From NCBI RefSeq assembly GCF_007744255.1, contig NZ_CP036267.1:868001-932000 (forward strand): a stretch of DNA of 64,000 nt, in the 5' to 3' direction. Shown here one piece after another: positions 34,643-43,900 of this stretch (positions are counted from its first letter, which is position 1; every line of letters starts with the position of its first letter). The position numbers and the translations under genes are program-made. Below the pieces are notes generated by a model. That model worked only from the letters and a program-made list of their open reading frames with translations, did not search any database and was not told where the DNA came from. Origin of the DNA: Thalassoglobus polymorphus. Its GTDB lineage: Bacteria; Planctomycetota; Planctomycetia; Planctomycetales; Planctomycetaceae.

Positions 34643-36789
34643 AATCGAACTCGTCGAGTCGGTCTCGTTATCTGAAACTCGCTCTGATCTGTTTTTTGAT
34701 TCTCCTCGGGCGAGAACCGGATTGGGGCACCGAATCAGTCAGTCTGATTCCACCTGTTTCGGATTGCCTTCTCTCGCCAGAAAACGTATGGCAAGTTCCT
34801 CTCGCAGCTGCTGAAGTCGCGGAGTTTTTGAACCACGTCCCCTATCTGCTCTTCGCTGCGCTGAGCGCGGTCGTGCTGGTCTCTTTGGTCGTACGATTTT
34901 CTTCGAGTGTTGAGTTGATCGCAATCTTGATTTTGGCAAGCCTCAGCGCTGCCATCTCCCCACTCGATCTGTTGCCTGTTTGCTGTCTGAGTTTGGCTTG
35001 TTCTATCAGAGATTCCGCTTGGCTCAAGAATCGCTCGGCATTACGACTGACAGCCTTACTTTGCGTGGGATTCTTTGCGATTTTGGTGACTTTAGAGTTC
35101 AGCCTCGTGCTTCTCTTTCTGATTTTGGTCCTCTGGAATGAAGAGGATGCCACTGTTCGCGGCGTGAGTCGAGCGGCAGCGATAATTCTCGCTTCGATTG
35201 TTCTGGCTGCGGGATTCGGCCTTGCGTACATCATTCATCCATCGTTCTTTCACGTTGGATTACGCCCTGTCAGTTGGATGTGGATGCAAGTCCCGACTGA
35301 ATTAATTCCTCGACTTCAGTCGCCGGTTGTGGTTCGCTCCCACTGGTTTTCTGTGGTGACCATGGTCCTCGCTGGTGGTTTGCTCTGGTCTGCCCGATCA
35401 GCTCAAACAAAGTACAATCTGACCCAATTCCTGATCCTCTTGTGTTTCGCTTTGATCTCTCTGGCAAGCGTGCATTACTTCGTACTTGCATTCAGTTGTT
35501 TGGTGTTGTTGACACGACAAAACGTCGACACGCTCGGTTTTCAAATTCCGCTGCGTAGAGTGATTGCATGTACGTTGATCGGCGCCTTCGGGTTTGCGAT
35601 TTGGCAGACAGACAAGCTGAGCCTGCTTGCTGGGGAACCTGCCCCGAAACTCGTCGACCCAACTCAATGGCAGACCGGGGGAAATGTCATTCTGATGAAT
35701 CTCGACCACTCTTCAGACTGGAACGAGGGGCTTGCCTCTGATCAGTTTCAATTGGTTCTCGACAATCGCTGGGATCTCTTCGGAGGAGAATATCACGACT
35801 ATCTGGCCGTCTGTCGAGACCTCAAAGAGGTCCGCATCAACAGCTACTTAAGGACCGATTTGGAGTGGGGTGGGTACAAGCTTGTCATTGATGATTGGAA
35901 CGCTTCGATCCTTGTTGTCGAATCTCAAGAGCTTCTGGCAATTCGCGGGCTCAGTAATAGTCCTCACTGGAAACTGATGGGGATCGACGGAAAGCGAACG
36001 ATTTTTGGCAACCAGGAAATTCCTGCGAACATCCCGCAACTCAAGCGAGCGGTTGAAACAATACTGTTTCTGGAATGGCCCAAACCTGGGGCAGAAATTC
36101 AGCTCGATAAGACAATCGTCGCCAACACCGATCACGATGCCCGGATTGTCGCCAATGTGTTGTGCCTCACTCGATTGCCATACGCTGGCCTGCGTTTTAT
36201 TCGAGACGACCACTCTGCGTCCGCAGAGAAGGTGAGGACTCGCTGCTTTTTGGAGTTGGCTCATCGAGTCTATCGCCACTCCGGAGTCGGCTCGTGCCTT
36301 GACCAGTATCGAGCACTGGTCAGGTTCCGGATTGGAGAAAAGAACGGAATCTGGTCTCCCGCAGAACTCTCTCAGATTGAGCAATCTCTGGATGGGCTCG
36401 GCGTCACCTTGCAGGAAGAAGAGGCGGTTGTTTCAGCAGAGACCGATTTCATCGAACAGATTCAACTTGCGATGCGTGCTGGGGATGAGCAGCTTTGCAA
36501 AAGCCTGCTCGAGAAACTGGAAGAGCCGGTGAAATCTTACTTTTCCTGTTTGGTCAACTCTCCCGCCATGGATGTGGAGGAAACGTTGACCTGCCTGAAT
36601 CGAATTCTTCTTGAAGAACCGGATGTCCCCGCCGAGATCGCAGGGGATGCCTGGTTCTATTTGGGCTGTCTGGCATTAGAAACTGGCGAAACGGTTTCAG
36701 CAGTGACAGCATTTCAGAAAAGCCAGGAGATCGCTCCGAGTTCAGCATTTCGTGAAATTCGGATGATTTATCTTCAACAATTGAAGTAG
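34639..36789 (+). CDS. Multi-pass membrane protein with C-terminal TPR-like helices
   Basis: 716 residues. About nine or ten hydrophobic segments occupy the first ~340 residues. They are followed by a soluble domain (GNVILMNLDHSSDWNEGL...DDWNASILVVESQE) and a helical end that reads like TPR repeats (AWFYLGCLALETGETVSAVTAFQKSQEIAPS). The layout recalls membrane proteins with a large extracytoplasmic tail such as some GT-C or O-antigen-type proteins, but I see no clear family motif. It is coupled to the seven-haem cytochrome by a four-base overlap. Confidence 0.75.
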   Translation: MKSNSSSRSRYLKLALICFLILLGREPDWGTESVSLIPPVSDCLLSPENVWQVPLAAAEVAEFLNHVPYLLFAALSAVVLVSLVVRFSSSVELIAILILASLSAAISPLDLLPVCCLSLACSIRDSAWLKNRSALRLTALLCVGFFAILVTLEFSLVLLFLILVLWNEEDATVRGVSRAAAIILASIVLAAGFGLAYIIHPSFFHVGLRPVSWMWMQVPTELIPRLQSPVVVRSHWFSVVTMVLAGGLLWSARSAQTKYNLTQFLILLCFALISLASVHYFVLAFSCLVLLTRQNVDTLGFQIPLRRVIACTLIGAFGFAIWQTDKLSLLAGEPAPKLVDPTQWQTGGNVILMNLDHSSDWNEGLASDQFQLVLDNRWDLFGGEYHDYLAVCRDLKEVRINSYLRTDLEWGGYKLVIDDWNASILVVESQELLAIRGLSNSPHWKLMGIDGKRTIFGNQEIPANIPQLKRAVETILFLEWPKPGAEIQLDKTIVANTDHDARIVANVLCLTRLPYAGLRFIRDDHSASAEKVRTRCFLELAHRVYRHSGVGSCLDQYRALVRFRIGEKNGIWSPAELSQIEQSLDGLGVTLQEEEAVVSAETDFIEQIQLAMRAGDEQLCKSLLEKLEEPVKSYFSCLVNSPAMDVEETLTCLNRILLEEPDVPAEIAGDAWFYLGCLALETGETVSAVTAFQKSQEIAPSSAFREIRMIYLQQLK

Positions 36790-36856
36790 TGTACTGTCTG
36801 GATGTTCACTGTTTGTTTTTTTGAGGGCCCGTGGAGCAGATTCTTTTGAAGTTGTG

Positions 36857-36883
36857 TTGAAAGTAACGACCTATTGGCATAAG
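36857..36883 (+). promoter_or_regulatory. Putative promoter of the DUF1559 gene at 37005
   Basis: TTGAAA (36857-36862) and CATAAG (36878-36883) are 15 bases apart. The same block with its flanks recurs at 39133-39159 before the paralogous gene, which supports it. The spacing is shorter than ideal. Confidence 0.4.
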
Positions 36884-37004
36884 AATGTATTTATGACACT
36901 GTTCATTCTGAACAAGGATTCATCCAATCTATCTATTTTTATCATGCTTCTATTTCCACATTCAGGAGTATTGATTTCATTTCTCTCTCTTCTAGGAGGT
37001 CTCT

Positions 37005-38090
37005 ATGACAACTTTTGTATCCATTCGTAAACGATCCAAGGGGTTCACGCTGATTGAACTTCTTGTCGTGATTGCCATCATCGCAATCCTGGTCGCCTTA
37101 CTGCTTCCGGCTGTTCAACAAGCCCGTGAAGCTGCCCGCCGCTCGCAATGCAAAAACAACCTGAAGCAACTCGGGATTGCGATGCACAACTACCATGATA
37201 CCCACGGAATTTTTCCTCCAAGTCCAGTTTGTGGTCCAATCGACCCTCAAGGAAACAACAAAGAGACTTGGAGTGCCTGGAGCGGAATTGGGATGTTGTT
37301 GCCTTACATTGATCAGGCTCCGCTCTACAACCAGGCAAATTTCGATTACAACTGGAATCGGAATGACTCTGCCAGAAATCTGACCAATGAGACAATTCAG
37401 CGAACAATTATTACTCCATTGAATTGCCCAAGTGATCCAGGTGCCTCAAAACGCTACACAGCAAGCATGTCTCCTGTTTCGTACTGCTTCTCCGCAGGCC
37501 CGGCATCGACTTGGTCTGTCGGACCGATCAAGCCTGGGATCGTCACATTTCGTACCGGGACCCGGATGCGAGATATCACTGACGGAACGACAAATACGAT
37601 CATGATGGCTGAGGCTCAAATTGGTCTAAACAATGGGCAATGGGATCCAAACCAGCCGCGTAGACCATATTATCGAGTTGTGACCGGAACACGTTTGGAA
37701 CGTGCCGCTTCCTCATCAGGCCGAGTTTGGGATACACGCCAGGCGCATATTGATGAAATTAACACCTACTACGATGCTTGCCTGGATATGTATGATTCCG
37801 GAACTGGATGGAACTCAGCAAGCGATGAGCAAGGCCGATTTTGGGCAGCTGGGACAGTTTACCGCGGACCGTGGATTACGACTCTTGTCGGCCCCAACGC
37901 TGGTCCATCTTGTGACAACGACACATCTGTAACGGACATGATGCTCAAAGAGCCAAGTAGCTACCACACCGGAGGCGTCAACCTTGTCCTTGGTGATGGC
38001 TCAGTCAAGTTTGTCTCGGATAGTGTTGACCAGGCATTATGGCTTTCAGCTGGTTCGATTGCTGGTGGTGAGACCATGGGTGAATGGTAA
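37005..38090 (+). CDS. DUF1559 prepilin-like secreted protein
   Basis: 361 residues. The prepilin signal is [25 protein letters not shown], cleaved after G13. The DUF1559 domain ends with [26 protein letters not shown] lies about eight bases upstream of the ATG. The gene and its ~170-base leader are closely related to the copy at 39280, indicating a recent duplication of the whole transcription unit. A small lipoprotein gene follows 42 bases later with no terminator between, so the pair is co-transcribed, unlike the pairs at 10747 and 39280. Confidence 0.94.
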   Translation: MTTFVSIRKRSKGFTLIELLVVIAIIAILVALLLPAVQQAREAARRSQCKNNLKQLGIAMHNYHDTHGIFPPSPVCGPIDPQGNNKETWSAWSGIGMLLPYIDQAPLYNQANFDYNWNRNDSARNLTNETIQRTIITPLNCPSDPGASKRYTASMSPVSYCFSAGPASTWSVGPIKPGIVTFRTGTRMRDITDGTTNTIMMAEAQIGLNNGQWDPNQPRRPYYRVVTGTRLERAASSSGRVWDTRQAHIDEINTYYDACLDMYDSGTGWNSASDEQGRFWAAGTVYRGPWITTLVGPNAGPSCDNDTSVTDMMLKEPSSYHTGGVNLVLGDGSVKFVSDSVDQALWLSAGSIAGGETMGEW

Positions 38091-38132
38091 CTTCTGAAGA
38101 AGAGAATTCGATTGATTTGAGGAGTATTTTTT

Positions 38133-38312
38133 ATGTTACGATCTTTGTGGCTTTTGTTGTTTCTCTGTAGTGTATCATTTGTCAGTGTCGGCTGCGGAGG
38201 TGGCGACGGGGGAACGCCCGGTGACGCCAATGATCCGGTCGAATCTGGAGAGGACGATGCACTCGATGCAGCCGAAGAAGAAAACCCGGCTCCAGTCAAT
38301 GAAGACGCGTAA
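38133..38312 (+). CDS. 59-residue acidic lipoprotein paired with DUF1559
   Basis: ATG at 38133 to TAA at 38310-38312. The signal peptide MLRSLWLLLFLCSVSFVSVGC ends in a lipobox (SVGC), then GGGDGG and a tail rich in Asp and Glu. It resembles the 53-residue lipoprotein at 40455 and the lipobox of the one at 10078. Each follows a DUF1559 gene, so a joint role at the membrane is likely but unproven. GAGGAG precedes the start. Confidence 0.8.
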   Translation: MLRSLWLLLFLCSVSFVSVGCGGGDGGTPGDANDPVESGEDDALDAAEEENPAPVNEDA

Positions 38313-38362
38313 GAGTACCTTTTTCGGAAGTTGCCTCGTGGAGTTCGCTCTCTTCCTTAAGT

Positions 38363-38444
38363 AGAACCAGTCCGAAAACCTCTGGGATAAAAGCTTTTCT
38401 CAACGTTTGAGACAGCGATTTCAAGTTTCAGGATCAGTTCTAAA
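38363..38444. repeat. Family B dispersed repeat, copy 3
   Basis: GAACCAGTCCGAAAACC...CTTTTCTCAACGTTTGAGA...TTTCAGGATCAGTTCTAAA lies 50 bases after the lipoprotein stop. It gives the clearest match to copies 4-6. Confidence 0.8.
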
Positions 38445-38516
38445 GAGAGTCCCCACGAAGCAGGAGACACGAAAGTATTTGAGAACGACTTCTCAGCTAC
38501 GACTCGACTCGACAAT

Positions 38517-38621
38517 TTGAGCATCTTTCGAATTAGTTTGCAGAACCTGCCTCGTGTTGAACAGTATTTTTACAAGAGAAATGCGTTCTTCACGGGCACA
38601 AGGTAGAGCAAACTGCTCTAG
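38517..38621. repeat. Family A dispersed repeat (reverse orientation)
   Basis: It starts TTTGAGCATCTTTCGAA, contains CCTGCCTCGTG and TGCGTTCTTCACGGGCAC, and ends AGAGCAAACTGCTCTAG. This is the reverse complement of the block in each 270-bp unit. Confidence 0.8.
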
Positions 38622-38627
38622 AAACGG

Positions 38628-38665
38628 AATCGGCTCTCTTGGTCACCAAGAGAGCCGATTTTTTT
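38628..38665 (+). terminator. Strong rho-independent terminator of the DUF1559-lipoprotein unit
   Basis: AATCGGCTCTCTTGG and CCAAGAGAGCCGATT form a long perfect stem followed by seven T residues. It directly follows the family A repeat, so the transcript of 37005-38312 would carry both repeat families in its 3' end. Confidence 0.85.
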
Positions 38666-39132
38666 ATGCCCGTCAACATTCATTCTTGCGGCATCTTTCA
38701 CGACACGTGCTGAGCAGTCCGTCTCATGTGAATCCGATTTCATTCAGGGGATTCGATCCTATCAGACGCGCTGGGACTGTTTGGTTTGACTGTGACTCTC
38801 TTCTGATGGAGCAAATCGTAGCTTTCCTCGCCCATGTAGAAACGGTTCTTTAGAACAGTTTGCTCTAACGTGTGCCCGTGAAGAAGCTGTTTCTCCAATA
38901 AAATTGCTGATTTCCACAAGGCAGGGAAAGTGGTTCCGTTCGGAACGTGTCTGGAAATCTGGTGAAACCAGTGAGGTGATGGCACCGTTTCTGAAAAACC
39001 AAGGGGGGGGCTCAAGGTCGTGATTCACGAAAATCACTTGAGTTATCTTCTGTTATGAAGCAGAGAACGTGTTCGTATGTATATTGTTTCGGTTTTTTTT
39101 TGTGCTGAAAAAGCAAATTTTACAATGTTGTG
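38666..39132. other. Intergenic region with a forward family A copy and no gene
   Basis: A diverged family A copy (GAACAGTTTGCTCTAACGTGTGCCC and on) lies at 38853-38930, facing the copy at 38517 so that the terminator sits between two inverted copies. The remainder has T-rich runs and no convincing gene; short minus-strand frames at 38740-39037 overlap the repeat. Confidence 0.6.
38853..38930. repeat. Family A dispersed repeat (forward)
   Basis: AGAACAGTTTGCTCTAACG, GTGCCCGTGAAGAAGC and TTCCACAAGGCAGG match the family. The 3' third is diverged. Confidence 0.65.
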
Positions 39133-39159
39133 TTGTAAGTACCGCTGGTTTCGCATAAA
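39133..39159 (+). promoter_or_regulatory. Putative promoter of the DUF1559 gene at 39280
   Basis: TTGTAA (39133-39138) and CATAAA (39154-39159) with 15 bases between. They are embedded in a block conserved with 36857-36883. Confidence 0.4.
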
Positions 39160-39279
39160 AGAATGTTCATCAGTTGTTCGTTCTGAACGGCAATCCATTC
39201 GACATATCCATTCTAGTCATGCTTCTATCTGTCATATCTAGGAGTATTGATTTCATTTCTCCCTTTCTAGGAGGTTTCT

Positions 39280-40362
39280 ATGACAAATTTTCTATCCATT
39301 CGTAAAAGATCCAAGGGGTTCACGCTGATTGAACTTCTTGTCGTGATTGCAATCATCGCAATCCTGGTCGCCTTGCTGCTTCCGGCTGTTCAACAAGCCC
39401 GTGAAGCTGCCCGCAGGACACAGTGCCGGAACAACCTGAAACAACTCGGGATTGCCCTGCACAACTATCATGAAACTCATGGTGCCCTCCCCGGAAATGA
39501 AGTTGGGTGCATCCTCACCGAAGGTGGAGGGTCGCGCAACTGTTGGGAAGGCTGGAGCGGATTGGCAATGATTTTGCCATTTATTGATCAAGCACCGCTT
39601 TACAATAAGTTGGACTTCAATCACTACTGGTATAACGGGTCTTCCACTGATCAAAGCCGAAGTGAGTACTGGGTCAGAAACTCGCAAATTCCTGCGTTTC
39701 TGTGCCCTTCTGATCCTGGATCTGGATCGAAAGCGAATTCATCAATGTCTGCTTCGAGTTATTCGCTCTCTGCTGGACCCGTGACAACTTGGTCGATTAA
39801 ACCACCTGTCGGACCGTTTTCGAGAGAGTCTTCTGTGAAATTTCGTGACGTCATTGATGGCACAAGTAACACCATCATGGCTTCTGAAACACGCATTGGA
39901 CGATGGAACAATGATGTGAAAGATCCGTCACTCCGAGTTCCAACTGCTGGAGATCTGGCGAACGCAACGGGGACACAGAGTAGTCGAGCCTATGACACCC
40001 AACAGGTGAATCTTGATCGAATCAGGACGTACCACGATGCTTGCAGAAGCATCGGTGAAGGCCTGACAAGTCACGTCCATGGTGAAGATGACCGTGCCAA
40101 CAGGTTCTGGGCTTCTGGTCGAGTTTTCTGGGGACCATGGTTTAATACGATGATGCCTCCGAACACGAAGTATAACTGTGATAATGATACGTCAGTCACA
40201 ACGATGACAATCAAGAATGCTTCCAGCTACCACACAGGTGGAGTGCTTGTCTTGATGATGGACGGTTCGGTCGTGTTTGCTTCAGACAGCATCGATCACG
40301 GCGTTTGGGTCGGCTCTGGAACGATGAGTCGAGGTGAAGCAGTTTCAATCACTACGCAATAG
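39280..40362 (+). CDS. DUF1559 prepilin-like secreted protein (paralogue)
   Basis: 360 residues with the signal [25 protein letters not shown] cleaved after G13. The first ~70 residues are nearly identical to the gene at 37005; the middle has diverged. The end is YHTGGVLVLMMDGSVVFASD. AGGAGG precedes the start. A terminator lies between this gene and the following lipoprotein gene, unlike at the 37005 locus. Confidence 0.94.
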   Translation: MTNFLSIRKRSKGFTLIELLVVIAIIAILVALLLPAVQQAREAARRTQCRNNLKQLGIALHNYHETHGALPGNEVGCILTEGGGSRNCWEGWSGLAMILPFIDQAPLYNKLDFNHYWYNGSSTDQSRSEYWVRNSQIPAFLCPSDPGSGSKANSSMSASSYSLSAGPVTTWSIKPPVGPFSRESSVKFRDVIDGTSNTIMASETRIGRWNNDVKDPSLRVPTAGDLANATGTQSSRAYDTQQVNLDRIRTYHDACRSIGEGLTSHVHGEDDRANRFWASGRVFWGPWFNTMMPPNTKYNCDNDTSVTTMTIKNASSYHTGGVLVLMMDGSVVFASDSIDHGVWVGSGTMSRGEAVSITTQ

Positions 40363-40380
40363 TAGTTCTCACTTCCTACT

Positions 40381-40423
40381 TACGGTTCAGGTTGAATTTA
40401 CAAAACCTGGGCCGTATTTTTTT
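40381..40423 (+). terminator. Terminator between DUF1559 and its lipoprotein
   Basis: TACGG-TT-CAGGTT pairs with AACCTG-GG-CCGTA and is followed by seven T residues. It would make the downstream lipoprotein depend on read-through. Confidence 0.75.
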
Positions 40424-40454
40424 GACATGGTTTTGTAAAAAAGAAGGGTTAAAG

Positions 40455-40616
40455 ATGTTGAAGTTTTTTAGGCCATTTCTATTCTCCTGTGCGCTTGTGA
40501 CTCTCGTCGCTGGCTGCGGAGGAGGAGCTCCTTCTGAAGATGCTGATGCAGGTGGTGTCGACAGTACGGAAGTCGTTGACGATGCAGAATTGGAAGCAGA
40601 AAAAGAACTTGAATAG
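40455..40616 (+). CDS. 53-residue acidic lipoprotein paired with DUF1559
   Basis: The signal peptide MLKFFRPFLFSCALVTLVAGC ends in a lipobox (VAGC), then GGGAPSEDADAGG and a tail of mostly Glu and Asp. The frame is open upstream to 40392, but the ATG at 40455 gives a standard lipoprotein signal. It is the counterpart of the protein at 38133. Confidence 0.8.
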   Translation: MLKFFRPFLFSCALVTLVAGCGGGAPSEDADAGGVDSTEVVDDAELEAEKELE

Positions 40617-40640
40617 GTTTTAGGGCAAATCCAATATTGA

Positions 40641-40731
40641 TCTTTACGTTCTGCCTCGTGGCGAGCAGTCCATGGAGTCATGAAGGTGAACTTCACGGGC
40701 ACGACAAGCATTGGAAATGCTCTATACGACT
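40641..40731. repeat. Family A dispersed repeat, diverged (reverse)
   Basis: GTTCTGCCTCGTGGCGAGCAG and GAACTTCACGGGCACGACA match the family; the centre is altered. Confidence 0.6.
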
Positions 40732-40735
40732 TTTC

Positions 40736-40776
40736 AACGGCATAGCTGAATTTATTCAGCCATGCCGTTTTTTTTG
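40736..40776 (+). terminator. Rho-independent terminator after the lipoprotein
   Basis: AACGGCAT-A-GCTGAA pairs with TTCAGC-C-ATGCCGTT and ends in a run of eight T residues. It directly follows a family A copy, as at 38628. Confidence 0.85.
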
Positions 40777-40826
40777 TTTCAGATGGTCAGTGAAGCACTA
40801 CGGAAAGGCCGGAGAACGGTGGAGCC

Positions 40827-40923
40827 GTTTGCTTTACCGTGTGCCCGTGAAGAACGCATTTCTCTAGTAATAATGCTGTTCGCCACAAGGCAGAGCCTGC
40901 AAACCAATTCGAAAGATGCTCTA
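40827..40923. repeat. Family A dispersed repeat (forward), overlapping the hrpA stop
   Basis: TTTGCTTTACCGTGTGCCCG, GAAGAACGCATTTCTCTAGT, TTCGCCACAAGGCAG and CGAAAGATGCTCTA follow the block in the 270-bp units closely. The final CTA is the hrpA stop codon on the minus strand. Confidence 0.85.
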
Positions 40924-43900
40924 TTGTCTGGATGAAGCAATTTCCTGCCAGACTTCGTTTAATCGTTTTTCGGAAACTGTCATCGCGGTGCCGAGTTGTT
41001 GGGCAAACAGGGAGACGCGGAATTCTTCGATGAGGAAGCGGTACTGGACAAGTTGGGGGTGAGTTTTCGCAGCATTTCCAAACTGTTGACAAGCTTGTTT
41101 CCAGCGTTGCCAGTGCAGGTTGATCTTCTTCTGGTGCATACGATCTTTCTGGAATCCTCCTGCTGTTGATTTGTCCCAGCGGATTTGCATCGCTTCAAAA
41201 TACCGAGGGTACTGAGCGAGCCAGCCCATCGGAGGATCGACCAAAAACCCAGGAGCGACAAGTTCATTTAACTGGTCACGCAAATCGTTTGTCAGTGGAG
41301 TCAGTGCTGGAGTGCCGTTCGATTCAGTAATCCGGCGGACTGCGTGATATCGGGCAAAGAGTGGTTCGAGGAAGCGAGTCGAATCCTGAACTGCAACAGA
41401 TAATTGATTTCGAGCCAGTGCCAGCTTCTGTTTCCATTGAGCCTCTGAGCGGGGCATCGAGGTCTCTTTCCAAAGTGCAGCTTGTGCAATCATCCAAGCG
41501 AGGTGACTTTGAAAATGTTTGCCATCAGGAAGTGCCCCGACCTGCATCGTCAACTGATTGATCCGCGGGAAGTGTTGAACTTGATCGGTAAGAACTTTCT
41601 TGTCGGAGAGGAGGAACAAGCGGACAAGCCCTCGCTTTGTCTTCGCATGTGCATCAGCGAGGGATTCCGATAATCGTAGCGAGACGGAAGCACCTTCGTC
41701 GACCAGCATGGGGAACGCAACCACTGTGATTCCGCCACGTTCCAGTTCGACTTGCTGCGGAAGCGTGCCGAAATTCCACGACGTGAGCCCCTCTTTCTTC
41801 CAGCGGTCATCGCTGACACCCTGCACGACACTTGACGCCGTCCGCTGAGATTCGACTCTTAATTGTGCCAGGTCACGTCCAGACGCAATCGTCTTTCCAT
41901 TCTGGTCGACAACTCGGACGTTCATTTGTAAATGTGAAGGAAGCCGAGCTGTCTCGAATGCGGTCGCTGGCACATGCTCGCCGGAAATTTCTCGCAGTTG
42001 AGCGGCCAGCTGATTGATCAAATTCCCTTGTCCGTACGTGATTTTCTTCACGACATCTTTAGCGGTCTCTGGTGCAGGCACAAACAAAATTCGCAGCGAC
42101 TTCGGGAGAGTTTTAATCAGGGCAGCAATTTTCTCTTCCAATAGTCCCGGGACAAGCCAGGCGAGGCTTTCAGGTGAAAGCTGGTTTAAGCCTTCGGGGG
42201 GAATCGCAATGGTCACGCCATCGTTTTCGGTTCCCGGTTGAAGATTGTATTCGACAGAAACCTGCATGGTCCCAATCTTCAACTTGTCAGGGAACTCTGA
42301 TTGCTCTGGGGCAGATTGGTCTTCTTGTAGGAGATCCTCTTTGGAAAGAAACAAAAGTCGAGGCTGTTTGGCTTCAGCCTTCTTCCGCCATTTTTCAAAG
42401 CGAGGACCATCGAACGCATCAGCTGGCAGTCGCTGATCATAAAATTCGACTTCCGCTTCCTCGCCTGCGAAATGATGTCCATGACGCAACTTGGCCTGCC
42501 ACTCTTCGAGTTCGTTCTTTAGATTCGTGTTGTGTTTTGCAAACTCGCCGGGCGATTCATACTTCCCTTCGATGAGTCCTTGTTGAATGAATTCATCACG
42601 GCAATATTTCGGGTCGATGTGCCCGTAGCGTGCGCGGCGTCTGGGGACGATGGGCAACCCGAAGAGCATGACCTTTTCCCAAGCCATGATGCATGCACTC
42701 TTCTCATGCCAGTGCGGTTCGCTGTAGTTGCGTTTCACGATATGTTCGGCAATGCGTTCAATCCAGCCGACTTGAACTGGCGCAACACACCGGGCGTATC
42801 GTTTCGATGTTTCTACAAGCTCAGCCGCCATAATCCACTTCGGTTTATTTCCGAAAGCGACCGATCCGGGCCAGACAAATATCTTTTGCCCACCAGCTCC
42901 GGTGTATTCGTGTGAGTCCCCGCGCATCGCGACGTTGTGGAGTAAGCCGGCGAGGATGGCCCGGTGTATGGAATCCTCATTGTTGCGTCGGTCTGTCGGC
43001 TTGATTTCATGATCGATGACCATTTGTCGCAACTGGCGGTGCAGGTCTTTCCATTCGCGCATCCGATTGAACGACAGGAAGTTTTGCGCACAAGCTTTCC
43101 GTAACTTGCTCTGTGAGAGTTTGTTGTCCAGATCGGTGTAAAAGTCCCACAGCTTCAGATAAGAAAGAAAGTCGGACGACTCATGCTGAAACTTTTCGTG
43201 AGCCTCGTCCGCAGCCTTTTGTTTCTCGATTGGGCGATCGCGCGGGTCGCGCAGCTCCAGGGCTGAGGTAATGATGAGGACTTCTTCAACACACTGTTCG
43301 TCTTCAGCTCCGAGAATCATGCGGGCGATACGCGGATCGACCGGCAATCGACCCATTGTCGATCCAACCTTGGTGAGGTCTTCGTTCTCGTTGATGGCTC
43401 CCAATTCAAAAAGAGTCTTCAAGCCTGTTCGAATCGCTGAGGCAGCAGGTGGATCGATGAAAGGGAAGTTTTCAAGCTTGCCCAGCTTCAAGGCTTTCAT
43501 CTGGAGGATGACATTTGCCAGGTTCGTTCGCTGAATTTCCGGTTGAGTGTATTCGTCTCGGTTCTTGAAGTCGGCTTCAGAATACAACCGGACACAAACA
43601 CCCGGAGCCACACGACCACAGCGACCTTTGCGTTGATTCGCCGAGGCTTGCGAGATCGCTTCGATTGGAAGTCGCTGAACTTGTGACGTCGCCGAGAAGC
43701 GGCTGATGCGGGCTGTTCCGGGATCGACAACGTAAACAATCCCCGGAACGGTCAGTGAAGACTCTGCAACATTGGTCGCGATGACAATACGACGATGGTC
43801 GTGGGCTGAGAAGACTTTGTTTTGTTCTTTCTCGGAGAGCCGTCCGAAGAGGGGGACAATGTCGGTTTTTCGATTGTTGAAATCTCCAGCGAATTTCCGT

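Noticed and set aside
38740-39037. Two minus-strand frames of 91 residues
   Set aside because: They overlap a family A repeat and share its sequence; no start or family features.
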